Notes: a model not told the origin generated them from the sequence alone. DNA of 64,000 nucleotides from an uncultured Bacilli bacterium (GCA_934096585.1 CAKOMG010000008.1:50660-114659); one strand, 5' to 3'; positions 16,110-25,914 are shown, counted from the stretch's first letter. Translations and numbers: made by a program.

Positions 16110-16906
16110 AAGAAATGGATAAAGATGGTTTATTATTATGCCAAATGCAAGCAAATATATTTGTTATGTCTTTACAATATACTGAATCTAGTTCAGAAAT
16201 ATTTATTCGTAGATTTATGAATTCGAATATAGCTAAAGAATTCGATTCATCTTCTATACTAAATGATTCCATTAATGAATTAGGTATTTTAAAATCTATT
16301 GAAAACGAATATGGAAAAACATCATATGGAAAGAAAAAGTATAGTGAAGATGCTTTATATTGGATTGGATATTTGTATCGCTATATGTCATATATTTATG
16401 ATATATCTTCAAAACAAGCATACAAAATCATAAAGGAAAAGGAATTAAATCTATTATTCTACTCTTATCATACTTTAGATTGTAAAAAAGCAATTGACTT
16501 AATACTTGAATCCAAAAATGTTAATTTGAATGCTGATAATAGAAATAAAGTGCTTCTTGATTTAATTAAAAAACATTCATATGAAGAAAACATAAAATTA
16601 ATAGCTAATTCTAATGTTCTTTTAATTGAATACAAAGATGAAATCGTTGGAAAAGTGAATCTAAACAAACAAACTGATAGTATATATTTAACTGACATAC
16701 AAACAAAAATTGAAAATAATCAATTCAAACATGTTTTAATCAATAAAATTTTTGAATATATTGATAATCAAGATATCATAAAACAATTAAATGTTAAAGT
16801 AAATAAAAATGATATCGATAGTATTAAACTATATAAAAAAAATAAATTCTCATATTTTTATGAAACTGATGATTATTGTTATTACTATAGGAAAAAGGAG
16901 GCATAA
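16106..16906 (+). CDS. DUF3791-like antitoxin with degenerate GNAT-like C-terminus
   Basis: 266 residues. The N-terminal half is helical and parallels the DUF3791-type antitoxin at 34.7 kb: a membrane-like but soluble segment ALYWIGYLYRYMSYIYDIS, then KQAYKI...LNLLFYSYHTLD. The C-terminal ~110 residues follow the GNAT order (LLIEYKDEIVGKVNL, then NDIDSIKLYKKNKFSYF), but the acetyl-CoA loop lacks its glycines, so enzyme activity is doubtful. Its start overlaps the toxin stop, giving coupled translation. Likely job: hold the DUF3990 protein inactive. The assignment comes from context and pattern, not from a firm family match. Confidence 0.6.
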   Translation: MKEMDKDGLLLCQMQANIFVMSLQYTESSSEIFIRRFMNSNIAKEFDSSSILNDSINELGILKSIENEYGKTSYGKKKYSEDALYWIGYLYRYMSYIYDISSKQAYKIIKEKELNLLFYSYHTLDCKKAIDLILESKNVNLNADNRNKVLLDLIKKHSYEENIKLIANSNVLLIEYKDEIVGKVNLNKQTDSIYLTDIQTKIENNQFKHVLINKIFEYIDNQDIIKQLNVKVNKNDIDSIKLYKKNKFSYFYETDDYCYYYRKKEA

Positions 16907-16920
16907 AGCCTCCTTTTTTA
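16897..16920 (+). terminator. Terminator with the antitoxin stop codon in its loop
   Basis: GGAGGC-ATAAA-GCCTCC then seven T. The TAA stop of the preceding gene is in the loop. Confidence 0.9.
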
Positions 16921-16948
16921 GTTTACAATTTGCCTCTTTTTATATTTG

Positions 16949-17049
16949 TTTGCTTTTTTCCCAAGTTCTCAAATGAACAGGAAAGCAAATTATAATCTAT
17001 CTTACCCTATTAAATTCTAAAGTTAATAAATGGACAGGAGAGTAAGATA
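16949..17049. repeat. Two adjacent imperfect hairpins with related loops
   Basis: First: TTTGCTTTTTTC (16949) pairs with GAAAGCAAAT (16981-16990). Second: TATCTTAC (16998-17005) pairs with GTAAGATA (17042-17049). Their loops are similar (AAATGAACAGGA and AAATGGACAGGA). The TATCTTAC/GTAAGATA arms match the repeat cluster beside the recombinase at 14 kb, so the two places flank efp and the ART pair. Confidence 0.55.
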
Positions 17050-17116
17050 TGTTGCGCCATACTTTAAACATACTTTTATTATAAATTTTTTTGTTATAAA
17101 CTTCAATACTTAAATA

Positions 17117-19078
17117 TTATGTTTTTAAATTTTCACTTCTTGTTAATTTAATAACCTTTTTGCCAAAAACACTATAAGTGAAATCATCAAAATATATATT
17201 AGTTAGTGTTGCAGTAAAATCTTGCATTTTTTCATTTATTTTTTGTGCTTCATCAACATCTGTATTTTTATGATAAACAACTCCTAAAATATAAAGACAT
17301 GAATTTTCATTTAATTTTTGTTTTATAACATATGCACTTTGTATTTGATCAAATTCTTTTACTTTTTCTTTTATTTTATTTATTGTTTCACTATCTAAAT
17401 CATGTTTTTCATATGTATTGATTTTATGCTTTTCTTGATAAAGATTGATTGTTTCTAATTCTTCTAATTTATCAGATGATTTAGTTCTATAGTCTTCTAT
17501 TAAATCTGTTCTTCCATTATTATTTATATACATTCCTTTTATATTATTAAGTACTTCATAATAACTAATATTTAGTTTTAAACATTCATCTATATCTTTT
17601 AAGCATTCTTCCATATTTAATCCATATTCTATTATGCATTTAAAGTAAAGTGCATTTTCATTCTTTTCTTTTTCGAGTATTTTACTATAATATACTAATG
17701 CTTCTTTTAATCCTTTTACATTTAAAACACTATATGAAAACTTTAATTTATCGCTTAGATCAAGTGTATCAAAGTCTTTATTTATAAGCTCTTCATATGT
17801 TTTAACAAGTGTTAGATAATAATTATGTTCATCAGTCCAAACAGTAGTATAAGATAGATTTTCGTTTTGATTTATTTGCTTTTTAATTTCTTCTACTTCT
17901 TTTTTTAACTCTTCACTTTGATTATTTTCAAAGTTAATATCAAAATGATCGACACCTAAATCTTTCATTCTTTCTTTAAATGATGGATGAGTATCATATT
18001 TTCTTTCTAAGGCGTTATTTAAAAAATAATCATACATTTCTTTATTTTCTAAATAATTTTTTATTTTAGCATTCAAATAATATCCTACTATATCTTCAGG
18101 CAGTTTCTTTTCCTTATATATATTAATGTTATTTCTAAAATCATCTTGAAATATAATGAGCATTGATTTTGCTAGTGCATTTATATATATTTGTTTATCA
18201 CCAAACTCAAGTATCGCTTTATCCGCATTTTTCTCTCTATCAAGCCTGATAAATAACATAAACATTTCTATTTTTTCATTTAACTTGAAATCTTCAAATA
18301 ATATCAACTTATGAAAAGATGGCATATACATTTTTTTTAAAATATCAGTACTAATTTTAAGATCGCCATTTTTTACATGCGCCATTTCATGAATTAATGC
18401 ATTTTCAAGTTCTATATCACTTAGTATTGATAATACGTATATTCCAATTGTTAAGTATATTTCATTATTAAAATATCGTATATTAATATCAAAATTTGGT
18501 TCAAATATTAATTTTACTTCCTCTTCAATATTAAAATAGCTTTTACATTTGTTTACGATTTTTTCTAAATATTCATATTTTTTATTCTTATGTTCTATTT
18601 TTGGAAAATATTTACTAATTATTGAATATATTATATCTATTGGAAGGAAAAGTAATACTATAAACGTAATCATTTCTTTAACTTCTAATGTTTTAATAGA
18701 ACACCCTAAAGTAATAAAAAATATATATTCTATTATTAATATAATAATTAGTTTTATTGTTCTTCTTTTTAGTTTTTTATTTATTTCTTGATATTTAGCA
18801 TCAAAGTCTTTTGTTTCTTCTTTATATTTATTAAGCTTTTCTATTCTATCTTTTACTTTTATATTTTCTTGTTTCTTTTTTTCTTTATCTGTTTTTATAG
18901 ATAAAATTATAAAAACAAAGATTAAAAATACTAGATAAAGAGCAAATACCATTTCAAAGTTTATAAATTCTTTTAATTTTGATTGTCCTATTAAATATCC
19001 TAAGAATACACATATACTAGAAATAATAAGTGATATAAGTATAGATATAAGTAGTGGTTTAATAACTTGTTGTTTCAT
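17117..19078 (-). CDS. Membrane metalloprotease, M48/M56-like
   Basis: 653 residues. Four membrane helices in two pairs: residues ~8-30, 43-62, 108-128 and 135-153. A peptidase domain follows, with zinc motif HEMAH at 230-234 in the context ALIHEMAHVKNGD and a probable third ligand Glu in DREKNADKAIL near 280. The C-terminal half (~390-653) is helical and repeat-like, then a small alpha/beta domain. M48 peptidases degrade or process membrane proteins at the cytoplasmic face. It is alone on its strand with RBS AGAGG and no partner gene. Substrate unknown. Confidence 0.8.
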   Translation of the reverse strand: MKQQVIKPLLISILISLIISSICVFLGYLIGQSKLKEFINFEMVFALYLVFLIFVFIILSIKTDKEKKKQENIKVKDRIEKLNKYKEETKDFDAKYQEINKKLKRRTIKLIIILIIEYIFFITLGCSIKTLEVKEMITFIVLLFLPIDIIYSIISKYFPKIEHKNKKYEYLEKIVNKCKSYFNIEEEVKLIFEPNFDINIRYFNNEIYLTIGIYVLSILSDIELENALIHEMAHVKNGDLKISTDILKKMYMPSFHKLILFEDFKLNEKIEMFMLFIRLDREKNADKAILEFGDKQIYINALAKSMLIIFQDDFRNNINIYKEKKLPEDIVGYYLNAKIKNYLENKEMYDYFLNNALERKYDTHPSFKERMKDLGVDHFDINFENNQSEELKKEVEEIKKQINQNENLSYTTVWTDEHNYYLTLVKTYEELINKDFDTLDLSDKLKFSYSVLNVKGLKEALVYYSKILEKEKNENALYFKCIIEYGLNMEECLKDIDECLKLNISYYEVLNNIKGMYINNNGRTDLIEDYRTKSSDKLEELETINLYQEKHKINTYEKHDLDSETINKIKEKVKEFDQIQSAYVIKQKLNENSCLYILGVVYHKNTDVDEAQKINEKMQDFTATLTNIYFDDFTYSVFGKKVIKLTRSENLKT

Positions 19079-19334
19079 ATTTACCTCTTTTCTTATGTTG
19101 TAATATTAATAATATTATACAATAACTAAAATATTTTTGCAAACATAAAAAATTTTGAGTTTCCATCTTTTTTTCTAAAACTATTAATAGTAATTATTTT
19201 TGATATAATTTTTACTATACAATTTAATAAAAATATGTATGTTTGTATAACATTTAAAACAATTTAATAGTGATTAATATTATTAAGTATATTTTTTTAT
19301 ATTTGCTACAGATTTTAAAAAATGGGAAAACTTA

Positions 19335-19448
19335 AAGAAAAAAACTACTAGATAACTAGTAGCCCTTTTTATGCAACTTAATGCCGTGCTCACAAAATTA
19401 ATTGTGATCTAGTAAAAACGGTCCCCCGCTATACTACCTTCAATTCAT
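19335..19448 (-). ncRNA. Candidate small RNA (~110 nt), unknown family
   Basis: A sigma-A promoter at 19455-19483 drives a transcript from about 19448 to the terminator at 19345-19362 (CTACTAG-ATAA-CTAGTAG with a U-rich tail on the minus strand). Inside are GCGGGGGACCG, unusually GC-rich for this DNA, and a stem CCGU/ACGG enclosing the perfect hairpin CACAATTAATTTTGTG. There is no open frame with an RBS. It does not match SRP RNA, tmRNA, 6S or any riboswitch I know. It points away from the surface-protein cassette starting at 19647. Confidence 0.55.
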
Positions 19449-19454
19449 AACACT

Positions 19455-19483
19455 ATTATATCATACTATAAAATAAATAGCAA
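19455..19483 (-). promoter_or_regulatory. Promoter of the 19.4 kb small RNA
   Basis: Minus strand TTGCTA, 17-nt spacer, TGA-TATAAT; the same two hexamers as the promoter at 8295-8323. Confidence 0.7.
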
Positions 19484-19551
19484 ATTTTAAATGTTTATTT
19501 TTTGATTAATTTACCAATTATCAATTATTTAGTACTTAAATTTATACTTTT

Positions 19552-19581
19552 TTGATAAAAATACTTCTATTTTCTTATAAA
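19552..19581 (+). promoter_or_regulatory. Possible promoter of surface cassette 1
   Basis: TTGATA (19552-19557), 18-nt spacer, TATAAA (19576-19581). The -35 box lies outside the 159-bp inverted repeat, the -10 box inside it. The equivalent flank of cassette 2 has no comparable -35 box. Confidence 0.4.
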
Positions 19582-19596
19582 GGTTTACCTTTATAA
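19575..19596. promoter_or_regulatory. 22-bp dyad: operator or serine-recombinase site
   Basis: Arms TTATAAAGGT and ACCTTTATAA around a TT core. The 2-bp centre and arm length are like crossover sites of small serine recombinases. A second copy is at 29353-29374; a left half plus core (TTATAAAGGTTT) is at 29467-29478 before cassette 3. Confidence 0.5.
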
Positions 19597-19604
19597 ACGC
19601 ATTT

Positions 19605-19631
19605 TATAGCAAGAAAATAACACTTGCTATA
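19605..19631 (+). promoter_or_regulatory. Leader hairpin before the cassette 1 RBS
   Basis: TATAGCAAG-AAAATAACA-CTTGCTATA, perfect 9-bp stem ending four bases before GGAGG. It is also present in cassette 2. Confidence 0.65.
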
Positions 19632-19646
19632 CTAGGAGGAATCTAT

Positions 19647-20261
19647 ATGAGAAGACTTAGAATACAATACTCTATATTTATCATATTAGCATTTTTATCT
19701 ATTATGAGTGTAGGTTTTGCTTCTTGGGTAACAGCAAATGATAGTTCTTTTGAAATCAATGGCTCTATCATAGTTGATGATGTAAGAAGTAATAATGAAT
19801 ACTTAGAATGCGATGAAACACAAATTGAAGTATTTGAATTTTTTAAAACCGGATTCGTAAGTAACGATGGAGAGATAATAGATACAGGAGAAATTTATAT
19901 TCCTTTTACAGTAAAAGTAAATAATTGTAGAGATGAATTTAAAAATAGTTCAAAGTTGGAAATTGTATTGAACTTTACAACAACCAATATGAATTTATTT
20001 GTTAATGATCCATTAAATATGAGTATAGTATTAAAAAATAATAATGATGAAATTATTAAAACTATTGCTTCAACCAAAGATGGATTATTATCGTTTGAAA
20101 TAAGTGGTTTACAGACTATTTCAAATAATATAGATTATAAATTATATTATCAATTTACAAAAAATGAAATTGAAAAAACATTTAAAGATGATGTCTATCC
20201 AGAATTATTAAAAGATGGATTTACATTTCAGTTAAATGCTAAAATAACGGGAAGTGATTAA
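19647..20261 (+). CDS. SipW-cognate secreted protein, TasA/camelysin-like (cassette 1)
   Basis: 204 residues. The N-terminus MRRLRIQYSIF-ILAFLSIMSVGFASWVT is the SipW-type signal segment known from TasA and camelysin-like proteins, expected to be cut by an ER-type signal peptidase. The mature part is a ~170-residue beta-rich domain with conserved GSIIVDD-VRSNNEYL and FFKTGFVSN motifs shared by the copies at 28700 and 29502. It is followed two bases after its stop by a giant surface protein, and each of three cassettes has this order. I infer that it is a fibre subunit or chaperone-like partner for the giant protein. RBS AGGAGG. Confidence 0.8.
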   Translation: MRRLRIQYSIFIILAFLSIMSVGFASWVTANDSSFEINGSIIVDDVRSNNEYLECDETQIEVFEFFKTGFVSNDGEIIDTGEIYIPFTVKVNNCRDEFKNSSKLEIVLNFTTTNMNLFVNDPLNMSIVLKNNNDEIIKTIASTKDGLLSFEISGLQTISNNIDYKLYYQFTKNEIEKTFKDDVYPELLKDGFTFQLNAKITGSD

Positions 20262-20262
20262 T

Positions 20263-23200
20263 ATGAAAAATATCCGTCAAACAAGAATATTTTTAATTTC
20301 AATTTTAGTAATATCAATTGCAACTGTTATAGGATTTTCTACATGGTTAATATCTGATAGTATTAATATAAAACCTAGTCCTGGAATAGATAAAGTAATA
20401 ACTAGATATTTGTCAGGAAATGAAGGAACATATGATGGAAATGTATTATTGCCATCAAGTGAAGCGATTGGTTTAGTTAATAATGGACGAAATACAGATT
20501 TACAATATAAGTATAAAAAAGCAAATTCAACAGATGATTATATTAATTGTGAAGATAGTAATCAATCTGTAGGGCCAATTGATGCTGGAGATTATTTAAT
20601 TGAAGTAACATATATAATTAATGAAACCGAATCAGAAACAATTTCAAATATAAAGTTTACAATTAATCCTTTAGATATTGAAAATTGCGATGACATATTT
20701 ATTGAATTCACGGAACATTCAGATAATAAATTTATATATACTGGTAATGAAATCAGACCTGATGATTTACAAGTAAAGTATAAGCAAAGAATATTAGCGT
20801 TTGATAATGATTATACTGTGAATTATTTAAATAATATAAATGTTAGTACTGAGGCTATAGTTCAAGTCATAGGACAAGGTAATTTTAAAGGAACTAAACA
20901 ATTATATTTTGAAATTACTGATAAACCACAAATTATATATTTAAAAGCAATAAATGGAATTAATCAAACTGTAACATACAATGGAACACAACAAAAACCA
21001 GAAATAGTTGCTTATGCTGATGAAAACTATACACAAGTATTAGAAGATGTAACTTTAACGTATAATAATGTTCCTACTAATGCAAGAGAAACAGCATACA
21101 TTGTCAGAGTTACAGCGTCAAAAGAAAATTATGAAAGTACTTATATAGACATTTATCTAACAATTGAGCAAAAAGAGCTTGAATTAGAATGGCATAAATC
21201 AGAATACACATATACAGGATTATCTCAAGGGCCTGCATGTATAGCAACAAATTTAATAGATGGTGATAATTGTAATATTTTTTCAACAAAAGAGATAAAT
21301 GCGGGAGATTATGTTGCTTCTATTATAAGCGTTAGTAATTCGAATTATAAATTACCGACAAATAATTTAACTTGCAATTTTATTATTAATAAAGCTAATT
21401 ATAAATGCAAAACAATTGGTAAATTAAATTTTGATGGTGATTATTATATTGAAGGTAATCAATTAAACGTTAGTGGTTATGTATTAACAGATATTTTCGG
21501 AAATGAAATTAGTTGTGCTCAAGAAGCAGACATATCGCAAACTAAGTTTACTGATGGAAATAGTGAAACTGTTAATGCTAATGTTAGTATTATATGTTCA
21601 GCCATAACTAAAGATTCTAATTACAATGATTATATTACCTCTACATCAGTAGTTGTATATGCAGTAGCAACAATAGGAAGTAAATACTATGGTACTGTAG
21701 AAAGAGCATTAACAAACGCAGTAAGTGGAAATGAAGTATATTTAATTCCTAATAGAAATCCTACTCTTAGAGAAAACGCTGAAGTTAAAAGTAATGTAAC
21801 TCTATATTTAGTTTATCAAGCAGGTAAATTTTTAGATAATAGACAAAATTCTGTTGCGAATATTTTTGCTGAATCGCAAGAAACTAAATATTTGCAAAAC
21901 ACTTTAACAATTGAAAAAAGTATTGTTCTAATTAATAATGGAACAATCAAAATAGATGGTATTACTGGAAATGCTGGTGCGATATATGCAGGACAAACAT
22001 CTGGGTTTTATACACAAATAGTTATGAACGAATCATCTTCCATCAAAAATACTGGAGTAATTTACTGTTTAGGTTTTATTAAAGAATCATATAATGAAAA
22101 TAATAGCATTATTTATATACAAAGTGGAACGCTAACTGCCCCATTAGTTTTTTACGATTTTAAAGGTGGATCTGTATCAAACTATTTAAATGGGAAAAAA
22201 GTTTTTCCTATGAAAGTATTTGATATGCCTAATATTAGACCATTAATTAGAATAACTCAAGGGGCTAAATATGAAGCTATAACTGATATTTATATGAATA
22301 ATAAACATTTTAATCAACAAGATTTATATGTTATAGGAACTTCTTCGGATAGTAATGCTCTATTAAAAATGACTTCTGGATATATAGATTTAAAATATAA
22401 TACTACAGGAACCCCAACAATTAATTCAGGATATCATGATTTTAATATATATGGAAATTGTGAGACTGGAAAATTAAAAGTCAACTTAGCTGGTACAGAT
22501 GTAAGTACGGAAAATTTTTATTGCCCTATGTCATGGAAATTTAAAATCAAAATTTATAATAGCATGACAATAAAATCAAAATTTGAGTTTTTACCAGGAT
22601 CATCTTTAATAATAAATAAAAATGCTACTTTGCAAATTGATAAAGATTGCTGTTTTTATCAATCATATAAAGATAAAGGTGGTCAAACTCCACTATATCC
22701 AAATATAAATAATGCAGCATTATTGAAAATTAATGGAGTCTGTAAGATTAATGCTAATTTTTGTGGACGAATTGTTACTGAAGTATCTGGAGCTCAACTA
22801 TACGTTTCAAATAACAATTTGACAGGAATTACTGATGGAAGTGCTACAGCAAAATATGGCGGTTTTTCAGGTGATATGGTTTATGCCCAATGTGGAGATG
22901 TAACTTTAAATAATGCAACATTATATGCTTATGGATGTTTTGAAAATAGCACAGATTTTTCACAAAAATTTAGTAGTAATGCGTATTATCTATCAAATGG
23001 CGATTATTGGAGCAATCAAGTATCAAGTGGTGAATTTAATGTTATTTACCACTATAAAGATTTAGATGGAAATGATCAATCTCAAACAATAACTTATAAT
23101 ATATTCTCTGGAATCACCCCTACTATACCTTTAATATCTGACCCTATTAGAAGATATTATAATTTTGATGGTTGGTTTACTGACGAATCTTACTCATATA

Positions 23201-24957
23201 GTTATGACACTATTAATGTTTCCGCAAATGGTACTTATAATATTTATGCAAAATATTCACCGATTGAATACACATTAATTTATGAGGATTTGAGTGATAA
23301 TATTAAATTAGATAATGTTACATTTACTTATGAAAATTATCAAAATATTATTATTGCAAATGAATTAATAGATGGAAAGACATTTATAGGATGGTATATT
23401 ACTAAAGATTGGACTGATTCTGACATTGCTATACCAGCAGGAAGCACAGGACAAGCAATTTTAAGATTAATTGAACAAATGTATAATAATAATATTAATG
23501 CCTTAACTTTATATGGAAAATATGATATTATGCATAAAATTCAGTTTAATATCGGTTTAGAAGAATTTGATTTCGATGATGAATATGTTAGTGATGGTGG
23601 AACAATCTCTAAAATTAATGCTTATTCAAATGCGTTAAGATCTCTTGAAAGCAATGATACTCAAAAAATGTACTTTGTTGAATGGATTGATAGTGATAAT
23701 AATGTAATTACATCAAATACCATTATTACAAAAGATATGATTTTAAACGCGAAATTACAAACAAAAGCTCACACAATTACTTTCACTGGTGGTAATGAAG
23801 ATGATATTCGTTATTCTAATACTACAGATTCATATATCATTCCTATCGAGGCTATTAAATCACCAACCGGTAGTAAAGATAAAGGTGATACTGAAGTAGA
23901 ATATAATTTTGTTAATTGGCTTTGTGAAAATGATGGAACAAATTACAATAAGGGTGACTCTATTGCTATAAATAGTAATTTAACATTCACAGCGAAATTT
24001 ACAGAATCGACTTATTGCTATATATCAGCGAGCACTACTTCTGAAACTATCACAAAAATAACGATAGGCAATGAAGAAATATCTCAAAGCGGAGGATATT
24101 GGAAAGTATTACAAAATTCATCAATTACTGTAACAGTAACCCATAAGAATACAGGTAATGGATCTTCACAATCATTTAGTTATGATGATGGTTCAACGCA
24201 TAACTTAACTGGTAATACTAATGGCGTTTATAATTTTACTATAACTAAAAACACTGAAATTACTGCTTCTTCATCTGATGGATGTATAATAGAAGGAACT
24301 TTGATAACATTAGCAGATGGAACAAAGAAAAAAATTGAAGAACTACAATTTGGCGATTTATTGCTTACATGGGATTTCTTTACTGGAAGTTTCGATGTTA
24401 AACCTTTAATTGCATTAGAAAAAACAACTAGAAGAAATTTCGAAGTATTAAATATTTATTTAGATAATGGTTATAAAATCCAAGTCATAAGTGCACAATC
24501 TTTCTTCGATATGAACCTAAGAGAATACTTTGAAATTAATTTAACTAATTATGAAAGTGCAATAGGCAAACGCATTATGATTGTTGATGATGATAAGATT
24601 TCTTCTTCTAAGATTAGTACTATTCAAATAGAAGAGATTGAAACAGTAGCTTATGAATTAATTACAGCTGAAGATTTTAACTTTGTAGCAAATGATATTT
24701 TGACTATAGAACCATTTATATTCTGGGTTAACACATTCAAAATTGATGAAAACTATCGATATAATATTGATCAATTTAACAAAGATGTAGAAAAATATGG
24801 ATTATATGAATATGAAGAATGGTCAGATTATTTAACAAAAGAAGAATTTGAAGCATTTAATGGAAAATACTTCAAAGTTGCTGTAGGTAAAGGATTAATT
24901 ACAAAAGAATACATTTTAAAAGCTTTATCTATTTATAAAAATAGTTATAAACATTAA
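20263..24957 (+). CDS. Giant surface protein with MBG-like domains, InlB-type repeats and C-terminal Hint domain (cassette 1)
   Basis: About 1,564 residues from ATG 20263 (GGGAAGTG upstream), preferred over GTG 20254. The N-terminal segment ends IGFSTWLISDS, again SipW-type. Next are YDGN-type motifs, several ~80-residue MBG-like beta domains (INPLDI, TYNGTQQKP), a long region with beta-helix-like turns, and InlB/Flg_new repeats (HYKDLDGN...FDGWFTDESY; FIGWYITKDW) at about 23040-24000. The end (from Cys ~1341) is a Hint domain: GCIIEGTLITLADGTKKKIE, GD. The block-B His is replaced (SAQSFFD) and no terminal His-Asn is seen, so self-cleavage is doubtful. No LPxTG anchor. Confidence 0.85.
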   Translation: MKNIRQTRIFLISILVISIATVIGFSTWLISDSINIKPSPGIDKVITRYLSGNEGTYDGNVLLPSSEAIGLVNNGRNTDLQYKYKKANSTDDYINCEDSNQSVGPIDAGDYLIEVTYIINETESETISNIKFTINPLDIENCDDIFIEFTEHSDNKFIYTGNEIRPDDLQVKYKQRILAFDNDYTVNYLNNINVSTEAIVQVIGQGNFKGTKQLYFEITDKPQIIYLKAINGINQTVTYNGTQQKPEIVAYADENYTQVLEDVTLTYNNVPTNARETAYIVRVTASKENYESTYIDIYLTIEQKELELEWHKSEYTYTGLSQGPACIATNLIDGDNCNIFSTKEINAGDYVASIISVSNSNYKLPTNNLTCNFIINKANYKCKTIGKLNFDGDYYIEGNQLNVSGYVLTDIFGNEISCAQEADISQTKFTDGNSETVNANVSIICSAITKDSNYNDYITSTSVVVYAVATIGSKYYGTVERALTNAVSGNEVYLIPNRNPTLRENAEVKSNVTLYLVYQAGKFLDNRQNSVANIFAESQETKYLQNTLTIEKSIVLINNGTIKIDGITGNAGAIYAGQTSGFYTQIVMNESSSIKNTGVIYCLGFIKESYNENNSIIYIQSGTLTAPLVFYDFKGGSVSNYLNGKKVFPMKVFDMPNIRPLIRITQGAKYEAITDIYMNNKHFNQQDLYVIGTSSDSNALLKMTSGYIDLKYNTTGTPTINSGYHDFNIYGNCETGKLKVNLAGTDVSTENFYCPMSWKFKIKIYNSMTIKSKFEFLPGSSLIINKNATLQIDKDCCFYQSYKDKGGQTPLYPNINNAALLKINGVCKINANFCGRIVTEVSGAQLYVSNNNLTGITDGSATAKYGGFSGDMVYAQCGDVTLNNATLYAYGCFENSTDFSQKFSSNAYYLSNGDYWSNQVSSGEFNVIYHYKDLDGNDQSQTITYNIFSGITPTIPLISDPIRRYYNFDGWFTDESYSYSYDTINVSANGTYNIYAKYSPIEYTLIYEDLSDNIKLDNVTFTYENYQNIIIANELIDGKTFIGWYITKDWTDSDIAIPAGSTGQAILRLIEQMYNNNINALTLYGKYDIMHKIQFNIGLEEFDFDDEYVSDGGTISKINAYSNALRSLESNDTQKMYFVEWIDSDNNVITSNTIITKDMILNAKLQTKAHTITFTGGNEDDIRYSNTTDSYIIPIEAIKSPTGSKDKGDTEVEYNFVNWLCENDGTNYNKGDSIAINSNLTFTAKFTESTYCYISASTTSETITKITIGNEEISQSGGYWKVLQNSSITVTVTHKNTGNGSSQSFSYDDGSTHNLTGNTNGVYNFTITKNTEITASSSDGCIIEGTLITLADGTKKKIEELQFGDLLLTWDFFTGSFDVKPLIALEKTTRRNFEVLNIYLDNGYKIQVISAQSFFDMNLREYFEINLTNYESAIGKRIMIVDDDKISSSKISTIQIEEIETVAYELITAEDFNFVANDILTIEPFIFWVNTFKIDENYRYNIDQFNKDVEKYGLYEYEEWSDYLTKEEFEAFNGKYFKVAVGKGLITKEYILKALSIYKNSYKH

Positions 24958-24990
24958 AATTTCTTCTTATTAATTAATGTAAACACATTT

Positions 24991-25027
24991 AAAAAAGTAC
25001 GATTTCGTAAATGAGTCGTACTTTTTT
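24991..25027 (+). terminator. Terminator of cassette 1
   Basis: AAAAAAGTACGA, 13-nt loop, TCGTACTTTTTT; U run on both strands. Confidence 0.85.
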
Positions 25028-25855
25028 GTTATTTGATTTAAAAGCAGTAGTTTCATAATAAAAGCAAGTTATTTTATATAACTTTTGCAAGTTTTATAAA
25101 TATAATTTAATAATCGTTTTTATATAAAATCTATAGCATTGTTTTTTTCTTTAAAAAAATAATAATAAAATTATTAAAAAATAAATTTGAAAATATATCA
25201 TATAATTAAATAAAAAGTAAAGTAGATTTAATAATTTTTATACCCACTATAAAAATTATAAAAAATTAAAAGGAAAAGTAGAAAAATAAAGTAAGCTAAA
25301 ATTTTCAAAAAATCATAAACAATTAAAAATTTAATCATTTTTATTAAAATTTATAAAAAACTAAAAATTGTCAAAAAGTAAGAATTAAAAGTATAATTTG
25401 CTTAAAAAAGAAAATGGAAAATAATGTCAAATTATTATTTCGTATTTCCCCTTAAATTTTAGCCATAATCTACTTTTATTTTTTTTACTGCTCATTTTAC
25501 ATTGAACATTTTAACCAAATTATAACGCAAATTTCCGTTTTTTGAAAATTCTTAAATTTTTCAATAAATAATCAAAAAATTGATAAAAATTTAAGAAAAA
25601 TCAATGATATAGGGGTATGAATTAAAAAGTTGATAAATCATTAAAACGCGGAATTGATAAAGAATTGAAAAAGGGCGTTTTTTAACTAAAAATTTATTCT
25701 TTTTTATCAAATTAATAAAACCATATATTTGTTTAATAATTAAGTGAAAAATGAACATAAAAATATTGATAATTGCCTATTTTAAGCCATTTATTAAATC
25801 ATATTTTTTATATAAATTTATGCTAACAAAAAGAATTTATATGAACAAAAATAAT
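25028..25855. other. AT-rich spacer between cassettes 1 and 2, no gene seen
   Basis: About 830 bases of A/T-dominated sequence with many short AAAATT and AATTTT runs. I see no open frame with an RBS, no RNA gene and no transposase trace. A 72-codon frame at 25751 runs through a terminator into the 3' end of the opposite gene and is not credible. Confidence 0.6.
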
Positions 25856-25893
25856 AAAGGCGCTTTTTTCAATTTAATGATAAAAACGCCTTT
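25856..25893 (-). terminator. Terminator of cassette 2
   Basis: AAAGGCG and CGCCTTT arms around an AT-rich loop, 22 bases past the stop of the minus-strand giant gene. Confidence 0.7.
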
Positions 25894-25914
25894 AAATTAT
25901 CTGTTTTTTACTAT

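Larger units (their letters stand above)
19575..19733 (+). repeat. 159-bp perfect inverted repeat, left copy
   Basis: Identical base for base to the reverse complement of 29216-29374. It holds a 22-bp dyad, a leader hairpin, the RBS and the first 29 codons of the SipW-cognate gene. The copies face each other across 9.5 kb and diverge abruptly at both ends. Confidence 0.95.

Noticed and set aside
19335..19448. SRP RNA, 6S RNA or a riboswitch
   Set aside because: None of their conserved cores (for example the GGAAGCAGCC-type SRP loop) is present, and no downstream gene on that strand would be controlled.
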